DNA from: CAZUNO01 sp964621445 [NCBI: Candidatus Hadarchaeota archaeon]
GTDB taxonomy: Archaea > CAYQAE01 > CAYVLA01
Direction of reading: 5' to 3'
DNA: 40,395 bases
Assembly (NCBI GenBank): GCA_964621445.1
Contig: CAZUNO010000001.1
Location: forward strand, 1 to 40,395
Part shown: positions 33,098-40,395 of the stretch, one piece after another
Layout: every line of letters begins with the position of its first letter
Position numbering within the stretch: position 1 is the first letter of the stretch
Made by a program: the position numbers and the translations under genes
The notes under the pieces: generated by a model
What the model saw: the letters and a program-made list of their open reading frames with translations, nothing else
What the model was told of the DNA's origin: nothing
The model's database searches: none

Positions 33098-34030
33098 ATG
33101 GAATTCTCAGGGAGGCACGTCGTTGATCTAAAGGACTTCACGAGAGATGAAGTCGAATACATTCTGAAGATATCAAGAAGCTTTGAACCGATGGCCTCTG
33201 GAGATGAAAGGTCCAACCTGCTCCAGGGACACGTGCTCTGTAACCTGTTCTTCGAACCAAGCACTCGCACCCGTTTGAGCTTTAGCTCGGCTATGATGAG
33301 ACTCGGCGGCTCGGTAACTGGATTTGCAAGCAGTTCGGTTTCCTCGGCCAGCAAGGGGGAAACGCTTTCGGATACCATAAGGGTGGTTGAGAACTACTGC
33401 GATGTAATCGTATTGAGAAGCGGGATGGAAGGGGCAGCACGCCTCGCGGCTGATATTAGCGCCAAGCCGGTGATAAATGCAGGTGACGGCTCCCGTCAAC
33501 ATCCCACCCAGACGCTTCTAGACCTCTACACCATGAACAAGGAGATGGGAGCCATAGACGGTCTTAAAATTGCCCTGGTGGGTGATCTAAAATATGGCAG
33601 AACCGTTCACTCATTGAGCTATGCTCTCACGATGTTTGATGTCGAGCTGACCTTGGTCTCCCCTTCCCAGCTCAGGATGCCAGAGGAGGTGGTTTCCGAC
33701 CTGGAGGCTGATGGATTGAGGGTTGGAATAGCTGACGATCTAGGTAAAGTTGTTGAAAGCGCAGACGTGCTTTACATGACTCGGATACAGAAGGAACGCT
33801 TCCCGGAACCCATGGAATACGAGAGGATGAGAGGAGCTTACTCTTTGGATGCTGAAATGTTGGAGGAGGCCAAGAGGGACATGATCGTAATGCATCCTCT
33901 TCCCCGGGTTGACGAGATATCAACTGATGTTGACGAAACTTCTCATGCTAGGTACTTCCAACAGGCATTCTATGGCCTCGTGGTTAGAATGGCCCTGCTA
34001 AGTCTGGTGCTGGATAGGTGGAGGGATTGA
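33098..34030 (+). CDS. pyrB: Aspartate carbamoyltransferase catalytic chain
   Basis: 310 residues. It condenses carbamoyl phosphate and aspartate, the committed pyrimidine step. Carbamoyl-phosphate binding is shown by FEPSTRTRLSFSSAM and by HPTQTLLDLYT. The aspartate-binding half includes YMTRIQKERF and MHPLPRVDEI. It is followed one base later by pyrI, so the enzyme is probably allosterically regulated. Confidence 0.96.
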   Translation: MEFSGRHVVDLKDFTRDEVEYILKISRSFEPMASGDERSNLLQGHVLCNLFFEPSTRTRLSFSSAMMRLGGSVTGFASSSVSSASKGETLSDTIRVVENYCDVIVLRSGMEGAARLAADISAKPVINAGDGSRQHPTQTLLDLYTMNKEMGAIDGLKIALVGDLKYGRTVHSLSYALTMFDVELTLVSPSQLRMPEEVVSDLEADGLRVGIADDLGKVVESADVLYMTRIQKERFPEPMEYERMRGAYSLDAEMLEEAKRDMIVMHPLPRVDEISTDVDETSHARYFQQAFYGLVVRMALLSLVLDRWRD

Positions 34031-34031
34031 T

Positions 34032-34502
34032 TTGAGTGGCGGGCAGCCCGAGCTCAGGGTTCAGAAGATAAAGGAAGGGACGGTAATTGACCATATAAAG
34101 GCTGGATACGCGCTGGCCGTATTGAAGATACTTGGAGTGAACAAGGATTCCAAAAAGGTCGTCTCGCTGGCCATGAATGTACCTTCTCAGATCACCGGCA
34201 AGAAGGATGTGGTCAAGGTTGAAGGGAGGGCGTTGAGAAGGTCGGAGCTTAATAAGATCTCGTTGATCACTCCCAATGCCACCATAAACACCATAGAGAA
34301 TTATGAGGTTAAAAGAAAGGTTCGTGTCTCCATTCCCGGTGAGATCGAGGACACTATAAACTGCATAAATCCTAATTGTGTTACCAACGCGGGTGAACCG
34401 ATCACTCCTATCTTCAATGTGGTTTCAAAGGACCCGCCAAGACTACGGTGCCCATACTGCGGAAAGTTCATTGAGGAAAGCGAGATACTGGATCAGTTCT
34501 AG
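34032..34502 (+). CDS. pyrI: Aspartate carbamoyltransferase regulatory chain
   Basis: 156 residues. The allosteric half begins QKIKEGTVIDHIKAGYAL and binds nucleotides. The zinc half has the four cysteines of the family (CINPNC and CPYCGKF), which hold the catalytic chain. It starts with TTG at 34032, one base after pyrB. A GTG at 34035 is out of frame. Feedback by CTP or UTP is expected by family knowledge. Confidence 0.95.
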   Translation: MSGGQPELRVQKIKEGTVIDHIKAGYALAVLKILGVNKDSKKVVSLAMNVPSQITGKKDVVKVEGRALRRSELNKISLITPNATINTIENYEVKRKVRVSIPGEIEDTINCINPNCVTNAGEPITPIFNVVSKDPPRLRCPYCGKFIEESEILDQF

Positions 34503-34511
34503 GTGATTTGG

Positions 34512-35171
34512 ATGCTTGAGGCCAAAAACCATCTTATACTTGCCATGGATATAGGCGAGATATCGAGAGCGATCAATATTGCAGAGTCAGCTGTGGATCA
34601 TATAGATGCAATTAAGGTCCACTGGCCAGTTATACTGAACCATGGTCTAAATGGGGTGGAAAGGCTCTCAAGGCTGAGACCGGTGATAGTGGACGCCAAA
34701 CTATCGGACATACCCTATACAAATGGAGTGGCCAGCGAGATGATGTTTTCATCCGGGGCCTCCGCCGTTATATGTCAAGGCTTCGCCGGCGATGACAGCG
34801 TCAAGGCCTGTATTGAGGCCGAGGGCGATGTTTTTGTTCTTGTTGAGATGTCACATCCCGGATCTCAAAGGTTCATTACTCCTCAATCTGAGAAACTTGC
34901 CGAGATGGCCCGAGAGGTAGGTGCAACGGGCATCGTCGCGCCAGGAAATAACCCCAAGAGAATCGAGCTTTATAGAGATATCGTGGGCCCTGATATGCAG
35001 ATACTCTGCCCAGGTATAGGAGCTCAGGGGGGCAAGCCTGGAGATGCGGTCGCTAATGGAGCCGATTTTGAAATTGTGGGCAGGTCCATATACAAATCAG
35101 AGGATCCCCCACGATCTGCTGCTCGGATAGCTGAATCGATATCCCAGAAGCTGGGCAAAAGGCTAATCTAG
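34512..35171 (+). CDS. pyrF: Orotidine-5'-phosphate decarboxylase
   Basis: 219 residues from the ATG at 34512. It makes UMP from OMP. The catalytic tetrad motif is visible in IVDAKLSDIPYT (Asp-x-Lys-x-x-Asp). LILAMDIGEI at the start and VAPGNNPKRIELYR, PGIGAQGGKPGDAV and IVGRSIYKSEDP complete the barrel. GTG at 34503, directly after the pyrI stop, would add three residues; GGTGAT before 34512 favours the ATG. Its last nine bases overlap aroC, convergent. Confidence 0.93.
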   Translation: MLEAKNHLILAMDIGEISRAINIAESAVDHIDAIKVHWPVILNHGLNGVERLSRLRPVIVDAKLSDIPYTNGVASEMMFSSGASAVICQGFAGDDSVKACIEAEGDVFVLVEMSHPGSQRFITPQSEKLAEMAREVGATGIVAPGNNPKRIELYRDIVGPDMQILCPGIGAQGGKPGDAVANGADFEIVGRSIYKSEDPPRSAARIAESISQKLGKRLI

Positions 35172-36260
35172 CTTGACCGGATCTATGAACCCGCCTCGGA
35201 TCATCAGGTCTGCAAGTACCAGGGCAATCATGGATTCCGCGACCGGAATTACCCTGGGCACAATGCATGGATCGTGCCTGCCCGATATCTTGATCTCGAC
35301 CTGTTCCTCGGTCAACAAATCAATGGTTGTCTGGGCCATGGATATGGAGGGAGTTGGTTTTACCGCTACGTTGACCACCAGGTTATTTCCGGTTGAAATT
35401 CCTCCCAAAACACCCCCGGCCTTGTTGGTGATTAATCGGGGAGATCCACCCACTTGGACTATCGAATCGTTGGCCTCCGAACCCCTCATCTTCGACATAT
35501 CGAAGCCCGCTCCGAACTCTACCCCCTTGATCGCCCCGATGGAAACAATGGCTCTTGCTATGGCCGCATCCAGTTTTTCGAAAACCGGTTCTCCCACCCC
35601 GGGAGGAACATTGCGAGTGATGACCTGAACTATGCCCCCAACGGAATCACCCTCCTCGGCAGCCTTCTTGATGGCATCCCGCATATCCGATCCGATCTCG
35701 CTGTCGGCACATCTTATCTCGCTGTCCCTACAGTCCTTCAGATATTCAAAGTCCGGGTCCTCCCGACCTCTGACACCCCCAATCTCCAGGGCATGGCCTA
35801 AAATTTCAATGGAATGGGTGGTCCGGAGCAATTTCTTGGCAATTGCTCCCCCCATAACCCGGGAAACGGTCTCCCTCCCCGAGGATCTGCCACCACCCCT
35901 GTGATCGCGGTGGCCATATTTTAACTCGTAGGTTAGGTCCGCGTGACCAGGACGGGGACGGTTTAGTAGAGAGTTATAGGACCGGGAGTCAACATCCGAA
36001 TTATACACGATCATGTTGATGGGAGTGCCAATGGTTTTGTCGTCAAAAATGCCGGATAGAATGGACACTCGGTCCCTTTCTTTCCTCTTCGATACCAGAT
36101 CCGATGTACCGGGTCTCCTCAGATCCAGCTCACTCTGAATATCCTCTTCGGTAAGAGCAAGTCCAGCCGGGCATCCGTCCACCGTAGCGCCAAGAGCTAC
36201 CCCGTGGCTCTCCCCGTAAGAAGTGAGAATGAAAGCCTCGCCAATGCGATTTCCAGCCAT
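35163..36260 (-). CDS. aroC: Chorismate synthase
   Basis: 365 residues. It converts EPSP to chorismate using reduced FMN. Signature stretches are TSYGESHGVALGATVDGCPAGL, RPGHADLTYELKYG, GGRSSGRETVSRVMGG and GRHDPCIVPRVIPV. Start at 36260 is ATG. It is divergent from the shikimate kinase, which makes its substrate precursor, with a shared AT-rich promoter region. Confidence 0.96.
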   Translation of the reverse strand: MAGNRIGEAFILTSYGESHGVALGATVDGCPAGLALTEEDIQSELDLRRPGTSDLVSKRKERDRVSILSGIFDDKTIGTPINMIVYNSDVDSRSYNSLLNRPRPGHADLTYELKYGHRDHRGGGRSSGRETVSRVMGGAIAKKLLRTTHSIEILGHALEIGGVRGREDPDFEYLKDCRDSEIRCADSEIGSDMRDAIKKAAEEGDSVGGIVQVITRNVPPGVGEPVFEKLDAAIARAIVSIGAIKGVEFGAGFDMSKMRGSEANDSIVQVGGSPRLITNKAGGVLGGISTGNNLVVNVAVKPTPSISMAQTTIDLLTEEQVEIKISGRHDPCIVPRVIPVAESMIALVLADLMIRGGFIDPVKLD

Positions 36261-36290
36261 AATTTTCCCTGCCGTAATAGATTACCCGAT

Positions 36291-36298
36291 AATATTTA
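36291..36298. promoter_or_regulatory. Shared TATA region of aroC and shikimate kinase
   Basis: AATATTTA is a nearly palindromic AT-rich box, 31 bp before the kinase ATG at 36326 and 34 bp before the aroC ATG at 36260 on the other strand. One box could serve both directions or the two may be regulated together. Confidence 0.4.
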
Positions 36299-36325
36299 AC
36301 TAAATTCCGGGCCCAACCTGGGAAG

Positions 36326-37204
36326 ATGAAAAACGAACGGCTGGCCACTGGCTCTGCGGAGTCCCCCGGAGCTGGTACCATTGTGAATGCAATGGCAACC
36401 GGGAAGGGAGCAGCCTTTGCTATAGATCTCAAGGTTATGGCCAAGGTGATAATCAATAATGAAGGTGGTATAAGGGCCAGAATTGAGGGGGATAGGGCCG
36501 AGGACACCACGCTCATTGAGCTCTGTGTAAAAACGATGTTGGATGAACAGGAAGAGGAATACGGGGCCACGGTTATCACGAAATCAGAGCTTCCGGTTGC
36601 CAGAGGACTTTCCAGCAGCAGCGCGGCATCCAATGCAGTGGTAATGGCCACCGCTTCTGCTCTTGAAAAACTGGGCCATGCCCGAAAATCGGATAGGAAA
36701 TTAATGGACATCGGAATAGACGCCAGCCTACGGTGTGGAGTAAGCATTACCGGGGCATTTGATGACGCCTCGGCCTCCTTCTTCGGAGGCGCAGTGGTTA
36801 CCGATAATGAGTGCAGGGAGATTCTCCGAAAAATGGAGATGCCGGATCTTGAAACCGCGTTGCTGATTCCAGCTGAGAAATCATATTCGGGAAAGGCAGA
36901 CGTGGAGACCATGAAGCTTCTGGCCCCTCAGGTCGAAATGGCTCATAAGGAGGCTCGCGAGGGAGATATCCTAAATGCCCTGGTCATGAACGGCCTAATT
37001 TACTGCGCCTCCATAGGCCTTGACCCCAAACCCGCAATCTTGGCTTTAAGAGCCGGGGCTCTAGCCGCCGGTCTCAGTGGTAAGGGGCCTGCCTTCGTGG
37101 CGCTAACCGAGGATGGGGAGGCAGTCCGGGATGCCTGGAAAACCTTTGGGGGAGATGTCATAATCACCAGTACGGAAAATTATGGATCGAGGGTGCTAGA
37201 ATGA
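36326..37204 (+). CDS. aroK: Archaeal shikimate kinase, GHMP type
   Basis: 292 residues of the GHMP kinase fold, not the P-loop shikimate kinase of bacteria. The ATP loop is LPVARGLSSSSAASNAV. SPGAGTIVNAMATGKGAAFAI at the start and GLSGKGPAFVAL near the end are typical. It phosphorylates shikimate at position 3. The stop overlaps the chorismate mutase start as ATGA. Confidence 0.92.
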   Translation: MKNERLATGSAESPGAGTIVNAMATGKGAAFAIDLKVMAKVIINNEGGIRARIEGDRAEDTTLIELCVKTMLDEQEEEYGATVITKSELPVARGLSSSSAASNAVVMATASALEKLGHARKSDRKLMDIGIDASLRCGVSITGAFDDASASFFGGAVVTDNECREILRKMEMPDLETALLIPAEKSYSGKADVETMKLLAPQVEMAHKEAREGDILNALVMNGLIYCASIGLDPKPAILALRAGALAAGLSGKGPAFVALTEDGEAVRDAWKTFGGDVIITSTENYGSRVLE

Positions 37205-37503
37205 GTTCCGATGAGCTCAGGGAGCTGAGACGAAAGATGGCCAACATCGATTACAGGATTATCGATACTATAGCAGAGAGGATGGATATTGCGAGGCAAA
37301 TCGGTAAGGTAAAGCTTAGGAAAGGCATTCCCATAGAGGTTGAGAGTGTGGAAGAAAAGGTCATGGAAAGGGCCCTGGAGAGAGCTAATGAGAAAAATAT
37401 TGAAACGGATCTAGTCCGAGATCTTTTTGGTCTATTGCTTGAATACAGCAAGAAGCGGCAAGGGAGTGAAAATTATGCCCCGGATAGCGACTCTGGGACC
37501 TAG
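37201..37503 (+). CDS. aroQ: Chorismate mutase, AroQ class
   Basis: 100 residues, an all-helical mutase that turns chorismate into prephenate. The opening LRELRRKMANIDYRIIDTIAER, then MDIARQIGKVKLRKGIPIEV, and the C-terminal helix DLVRDLFGLLLEYSKKRQ show the family arginines and lysine. It overlaps the kinase by 4 bases and pheA by 29 bases, so three enzymes of one branch are tightly coupled. Confidence 0.92.
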   Translation: MSSDELRELRRKMANIDYRIIDTIAERMDIARQIGKVKLRKGIPIEVESVEEKVMERALERANEKNIETDLVRDLFGLLLEYSKKRQGSENYAPDSDSGT

Positions 37504-38305
37504 AGGATCTTTTTCAGAGGAAGCTGCCATTCTTTACGGGAGGCGTTTCCAAAAGGCAGATACCGTCCTGTTCTCAGATCCGGAGCAGATAATTCGTCTA
37601 GATAAAGGGATTGATTTCGGCCTGGTGGCCATAGAGAATTCACTGGAGGGAACCATTGGACACACCCTGGACCTGATCGGCGAGATGGAATTCAGCATAT
37701 GCGACGAGATAGTACTGAAAATTAGGCACTTTCTAATGACCTCCTCCGGAGATTGTCCTGTTAGCCGGATCTATTCCCACCCAGCTGCCTTTGCCCAGTG
37801 CCGGGGTTATCTTAAGAGGGAGTATCCAGAAAGCGGGATAATAACCGTATCCAGCACTGCTCAAGGAGCCCTTCAAGCCTCCCAGGAGAAGGGCTCGGCG
37901 GCCATAGCCAGCAGACGGGCTGCGGAGATATATGGTCTGGAGCTCATAGATGAAAATATACAGGACCAAGATAGCTACACCAGATTCATAGTCATCGGGC
38001 ATGAATCCCCGGAAATCACGGGCAGTGACAAGACCTCGATCTTCTTTTCCACAAAGGATCAGCCCGGAGCTCTCTACGCTGCATTGCGACCCTTCGCCGA
38101 AAGGTCGCTGAACCTAACGAAGATCGAATCCAGGCCAGCAAGGAAGGAGCTAGGGGATTACGTCTTCTTTTTGGACTTCCAGGGGCATATCTCTGAGCAA
38201 AGGTGCCAGGACGCCCTTGAGGAGCTTTCCGAGTCCTGCGTTTGGGTCAAGGTACTTGGTTCCTATCCGGCTGCTCCCTCTCAATTGCCCCCATCGCGGT
38301 TATGA
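37475..38305 (+). CDS. pheA: Prephenate dehydratase with ACT domain
   Basis: 276 residues from the ATG at 37475. It makes phenylpyruvate. The dehydratase part has TLGPRGSFSEEAA and SYTRFIVIG (the Thr-Arg-Phe motif). The C-terminal ACT domain reads DQPGALYAALRPFAERSLNL with the ESRP phenylalanine-binding motif, so feedback by phenylalanine is expected. GAGTG/GGGAG upstream and the overlap with aroQ support the start. The last 59 bases overlap tyrA on the other strand. Confidence 0.94.
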   Translation: MPRIATLGPRGSFSEEAAILYGRRFQKADTVLFSDPEQIIRLDKGIDFGLVAIENSLEGTIGHTLDLIGEMEFSICDEIVLKIRHFLMTSSGDCPVSRIYSHPAAFAQCRGYLKREYPESGIITVSSTAQGALQASQEKGSAAIASRRAAEIYGLELIDENIQDQDSYTRFIVIGHESPEITGSDKTSIFFSTKDQPGALYAALRPFAERSLNLTKIESRPARKELGDYVFFLDFQGHISEQRCQDALEELSESCVWVKVLGSYPAAPSQLPPSRL

Positions 38306-39620
38306 GTTCCCTGATTTCTCTTTCGATCTGGACGGGATCACGGTCCCCGAAGATGGAGAGTCTGAAGGTCACGCTCTTCCTTTCCTTGGGGATCCCCGTG
38401 CCGGTATAAACGTCTATTACCTTGGCGGATACCAGTTCCTTCTGACATTTTTCAACGACCCTGGCTATCGTCTCGGGATCAGCCGTTTTATGGAATAGAT
38501 AGGAGTGATCCCTCTGTATCATACCGTATTTCTCGATTCGATGCCTTCGAATCTCTTCCTGGGGCAGGATTGATGCGTTTGCAGTTTTCATCCTTACCGT
38601 TCGTTTTCCGTCCCCGATAATGATATAATCCGGCGTCGTCTCGGTTAATCTGCCGGTGTGGACGGCACCGGTGGCCTCGTTTCGAATGGACACTATCTCG
38701 CCAACGGAGTTCTCTATGTTTAGAAGTTCCTCGTAGAGGGCCGAGACCGCTCTCGCGGATTTGGAATAGGAGGAATCAAGATCATCATAGTGTTTGGCAG
38801 CGTCTATCATCGCTTTTCTGAAGGCCTCCCTATCCCCTGAGTCCACGGAGCGTTTGAGGTCCTTGGCGTTCTTGATGAAATCCGCCTCGATTTGGGAGGA
38901 GTAGGGATTTGACATCTGGATCTCCGCATACATTCCGGGGTTCCCGGAAAGTATACGGCCGATCATATCCACCATTAGTTCGTAGACCGGGGAGGCAAAG
39001 GCCCTCGACCGGCCGATATCGAAATCCATCTCCTTTAGAGTCTGTCCCACGGAGATGTATGTGAAATGGGTTAGACACTGTACTACTCCCAGCACGTAAT
39101 CGTGTTCCTTCCAGGTGGTAGTAAGGGTTCGAGCCTGGTAATCAGCTAGGAATTCCCTTAACTCCTCGAGGAACCCCCCGCCGTTGACCGGTACTAGTAT
39201 TACTACCTGACCTTCAAGATTCGATACCGATGGCCCAAACATGGGGTGGACGGAGATATATTCAACATTCGGATCCAACACTTCCCGGGCCACATTGCAG
39301 ACGGGGGTCTTGACCGAGCAGATATCCATTACAACGGAATCCTTTTCGATCTCCGGTCCGATCTGCCCCAGTAGGTCCGGGGTTATGCCGAGCGGAGTGC
39401 AGAATACGATATATCTGGCTCCAGCTGCGCGAATGTTGTCCTGGCTGTATTCACAGCCATATTTCTCAGCCGCTTTTCGGCCGGGTCCTTCCCTGGGTCC
39501 AGTTATGAGCACGGAGAGGGATTCAAGAATGCCTTGATGGCGCAGAAAATCAAGGATCCAGATTCCCATCTTACCGTAGCCGCCGATTAGGGCCACGGTT
39601 TCCTTGGATCCGCTTTTCAT
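38247..39620 (-). CDS. tyrA: Prephenate dehydrogenase fused to an FDX-ACB-like domain
   Basis: 457 residues from the ATG at 39620. The dinucleotide fold opens ETVALIGGYGKMGIWIL and continues with DICSVKTPV and SVHPMFGP of the dehydrogenase, followed by the helical TyrA dimerisation region with QCLTHFTYISVGQ. Then comes a small beta region (about 302-352, with IIIGDGKRTVRM). The last 85 residues (about 370-455) have IQRDHSYLF, then AKVIDVYTGTGIPKERKSV and TFRLSIFGDRD, which lines up with the C-terminal FDX-ACB domain of bacterial PheT. GTG at 39644 is open in frame, but a TATA box at 39645-39653 favours 39620. An ACT domain is not seen. Confidence 0.88.
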   Translation of the reverse strand: MKSGSKETVALIGGYGKMGIWILDFLRHQGILESLSVLITGPREGPGRKAAEKYGCEYSQDNIRAAGARYIVFCTPLGITPDLLGQIGPEIEKDSVVMDICSVKTPVCNVAREVLDPNVEYISVHPMFGPSVSNLEGQVVILVPVNGGGFLEELREFLADYQARTLTTTWKEHDYVLGVVQCLTHFTYISVGQTLKEMDFDIGRSRAFASPVYELMVDMIGRILSGNPGMYAEIQMSNPYSSQIEADFIKNAKDLKRSVDSGDREAFRKAMIDAAKHYDDLDSSYSKSARAVSALYEELLNIENSVGEIVSIRNEATGAVHTGRLTETTPDYIIIGDGKRTVRMKTANASILPQEEIRRHRIEKYGMIQRDHSYLFHKTADPETIARVVEKCQKELVSAKVIDVYTGTGIPKERKSVTFRLSIFGDRDPVQIEREIRELITAMGAIEREQPDRNQVP

Positions 39621-39644
39621 CCTGAATTCCACTCGTTTCTCCAC

Positions 39645-39653
39645 CTATAAATC
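39645..39653 (-). promoter_or_regulatory. TATA box for tyrA
   Basis: ATTTATAGG on the minus strand, about 29 bp before the ATG at 39620. It overlaps the first bases of the alternative GTG at 39644, which would then not be transcribed. Confidence 0.45.
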
Positions 39654-39726
39654 GGTTCCCCCACAATACCGATCCTGGGAGATTGACATTTGCCTGAGAA
39701 AGATTGTTATTATGGGATTCTAAGAT

Positions 39727-40305
39727 TTGAACATCTTGACCAATGGATCAAAGAGATCGAACGATGAAAGAGGGTTAGGCTGGCTAGTGGATAAGATCAG
39801 AAGAAGGGAGAGGATCGAGAAACCTGCCAAAGAACCCTTATTCAATGATCTTGAGGATACCATCCCGCTTTTTTTCCATGCAGCAATGCTCGATAGTCTG
39901 CATGATATGTGGAGGATGAATGCGCCTGAGCTTCTTTCCAGGCTCGGTGTTCTAATGGGGCATAAGCTTAGGGTGGAACTGGGAGATAAGATGGATATCG
40001 AGGAGGTCGGGACCTGGGAGGCGGCAGTGGAGCAGGTTCCCATTATGCTGGAGTTCTTCTCGGATAGGGTCGAGGTGGCAAAGATATCGAAGCTGTATGC
40101 CAGAATTGAGAGAGAAGGCTGCCCCTGTATGGTTATGCAATTTTCCATGGATTACTGTCCTCAGGATATGGTCATCGACGGTATGATTTCGGGTTTCGTC
40201 CAGAGGACCCTGGATCGAGATGACGTTGAGTGCAGCCATAAATACTGCGGCAAGGATAAAGAAGACGGTCTCTGTGTTCACGAATTGAAAATTAAGGAAG
40301 AATAG
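39727..40305 (+). CDS. V4R-like cysteine protein of unknown function
   Basis: 192 residues. The N-terminal two thirds are helical, with PLFFHAAMLDSLHDMW. The C-terminal part has CPCMVMQFSMDYCPQDMVIDGMISGF and then CSHKYCGKDKEDGLCVHELKI. The order of cysteines and a glycine-rich GMISGF stretch resembles V4R (4-vinyl reductase) domains, which in other proteins bind small hydrophobic ligands or metals. The resemblance is by eye and only partial. Start is TTG at 39727; another TTG is at 39736. It is divergent from tyrA. Confidence 0.55.
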   Translation: MNILTNGSKRSNDERGLGWLVDKIRRRERIEKPAKEPLFNDLEDTIPLFFHAAMLDSLHDMWRMNAPELLSRLGVLMGHKLRVELGDKMDIEEVGTWEAAVEQVPIMLEFFSDRVEVAKISKLYARIEREGCPCMVMQFSMDYCPQDMVIDGMISGFVQRTLDRDDVECSHKYCGKDKEDGLCVHELKIKEE

Positions 40306-40315
40306 CGGTGGCATA

Positions 40316-40325
40316 GATTTTTATC
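40316..40325 (+). promoter_or_regulatory. Probable TATA box for the right-edge gene
   Basis: GATTTTTATC is centred about 27 bp before a GTG at 40348, which begins a hydrophobic frame. Confidence 0.35.
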
Positions 40326-40347
40326 AGGTGCTGTTCCGTCGGAAGCT

Positions 40348-40395
40348 GTGGACTGGTTTCTGGTATCGATACTGCTAGTTTGTCTGCCCTTCGCG
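40348..40395 (+). CDS. Start of a membrane or secreted protein, cut by the window edge
   Basis: GTG at 40348 opens 16 codons (MDWFLVSILLVCLPFA) with no stop. The residues are strongly hydrophobic, as in a signal peptide or first transmembrane helix. A TATA-like box is 27 bp upstream. Too little is seen to name it. Confidence 0.35.
   Translation, partial: MDWFLVSILLVCLPFA

Noticed and set aside
1-40395. CRISPR array, transposon, integrase or attachment site
   Set aside because: No regularly spaced repeats, no transposase or integrase motifs and no tRNA with flanking duplications were seen; base and codon use appears even across the window.

Overview
The window is archaeal chromosome. It carries two TFIIB-type transcription factors, SRP19, the H/ACA RNP protein Gar1, a GHMP-type shikimate kinase, an aspartate carbamoyltransferase regulatory chain and a tetrahydromethanopterin C1 module. 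Many first genes have a TATA box about 26 bp before the start codon, the pattern of leaderless archaeal transcripts; genes inside operons more often show a GGAGG-type ribosome binding site or overlap as ATGA. Formyl-methanofuran dehydrogenase, Ftr and F420-dependent Mtd without any methyl-coenzyme M reductase here fits a euryarchaeal lineage with the archaeal Wood-Ljungdahl branch. A Thermoplasmata-related organism is my guess, not proven by this window.

Layout. 1-46 is a hairpin terminator of an upstream gene. 97-1362 is an anchored extracytoplasmic GATase-like protein. 1578-6926 is a chromosome-segregation operon (winged-helix protein, smc, scpA, scpB). 6928-8317 holds DUF371, protein-isoaspartate methyltransferase and SRP19. 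8461-10944 holds gar1 and two tandem TFB genes; both the gar1 leader and the tfb2 leader look structured. 10950-17691 is a membrane and housekeeping stretch: site-2-type metalloprotease, presenilin-like protease, an anchored protein, a coiled-coil protein, a DUF1464 ASKHA protein, a hydrogenase-type maturation protease and TsaC. 17750-20505 has a glycosyltransferase, a methyltransferase and RNase Z. 20502-26641 (minus strand) is one operon mtd-ftr-fwdG-fwdD-fwdB-fwdA-fwdC.

26750-29516 is an ABC exporter pair. 29518-35171 is a pyrimidine cluster (pyrD, pyrK, pyrC, pyrB, pyrI, pyrF) with a thioredoxin embedded on the other strand; carAB and pyrE are absent here. 35163-39620 is an aromatic amino acid cluster (aroC, archaeal shikimate kinase, chorismate mutase, prephenate dehydratase, prephenate dehydrogenase). 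The dehydrogenase ends in a domain that reads like the FDX-ACB anticodon-binding domain of bacterial PheT. 39727-40305 is a V4R-like cysteine protein, and a membrane or secreted gene starts at the right edge.

The window is very compact: no gene-free stretch exceeds about 310 bases and most convergent pairs touch or overlap at their 3' ends. I found no mobile element, CRISPR array, rRNA or tRNA. The most unusual items are the structured tfb2 leader, the alternating TTCTC/GAGAA elements over the gar1 start codon, the TyrA-FDX-ACB fusion, and the two neighbouring intramembrane proteases.
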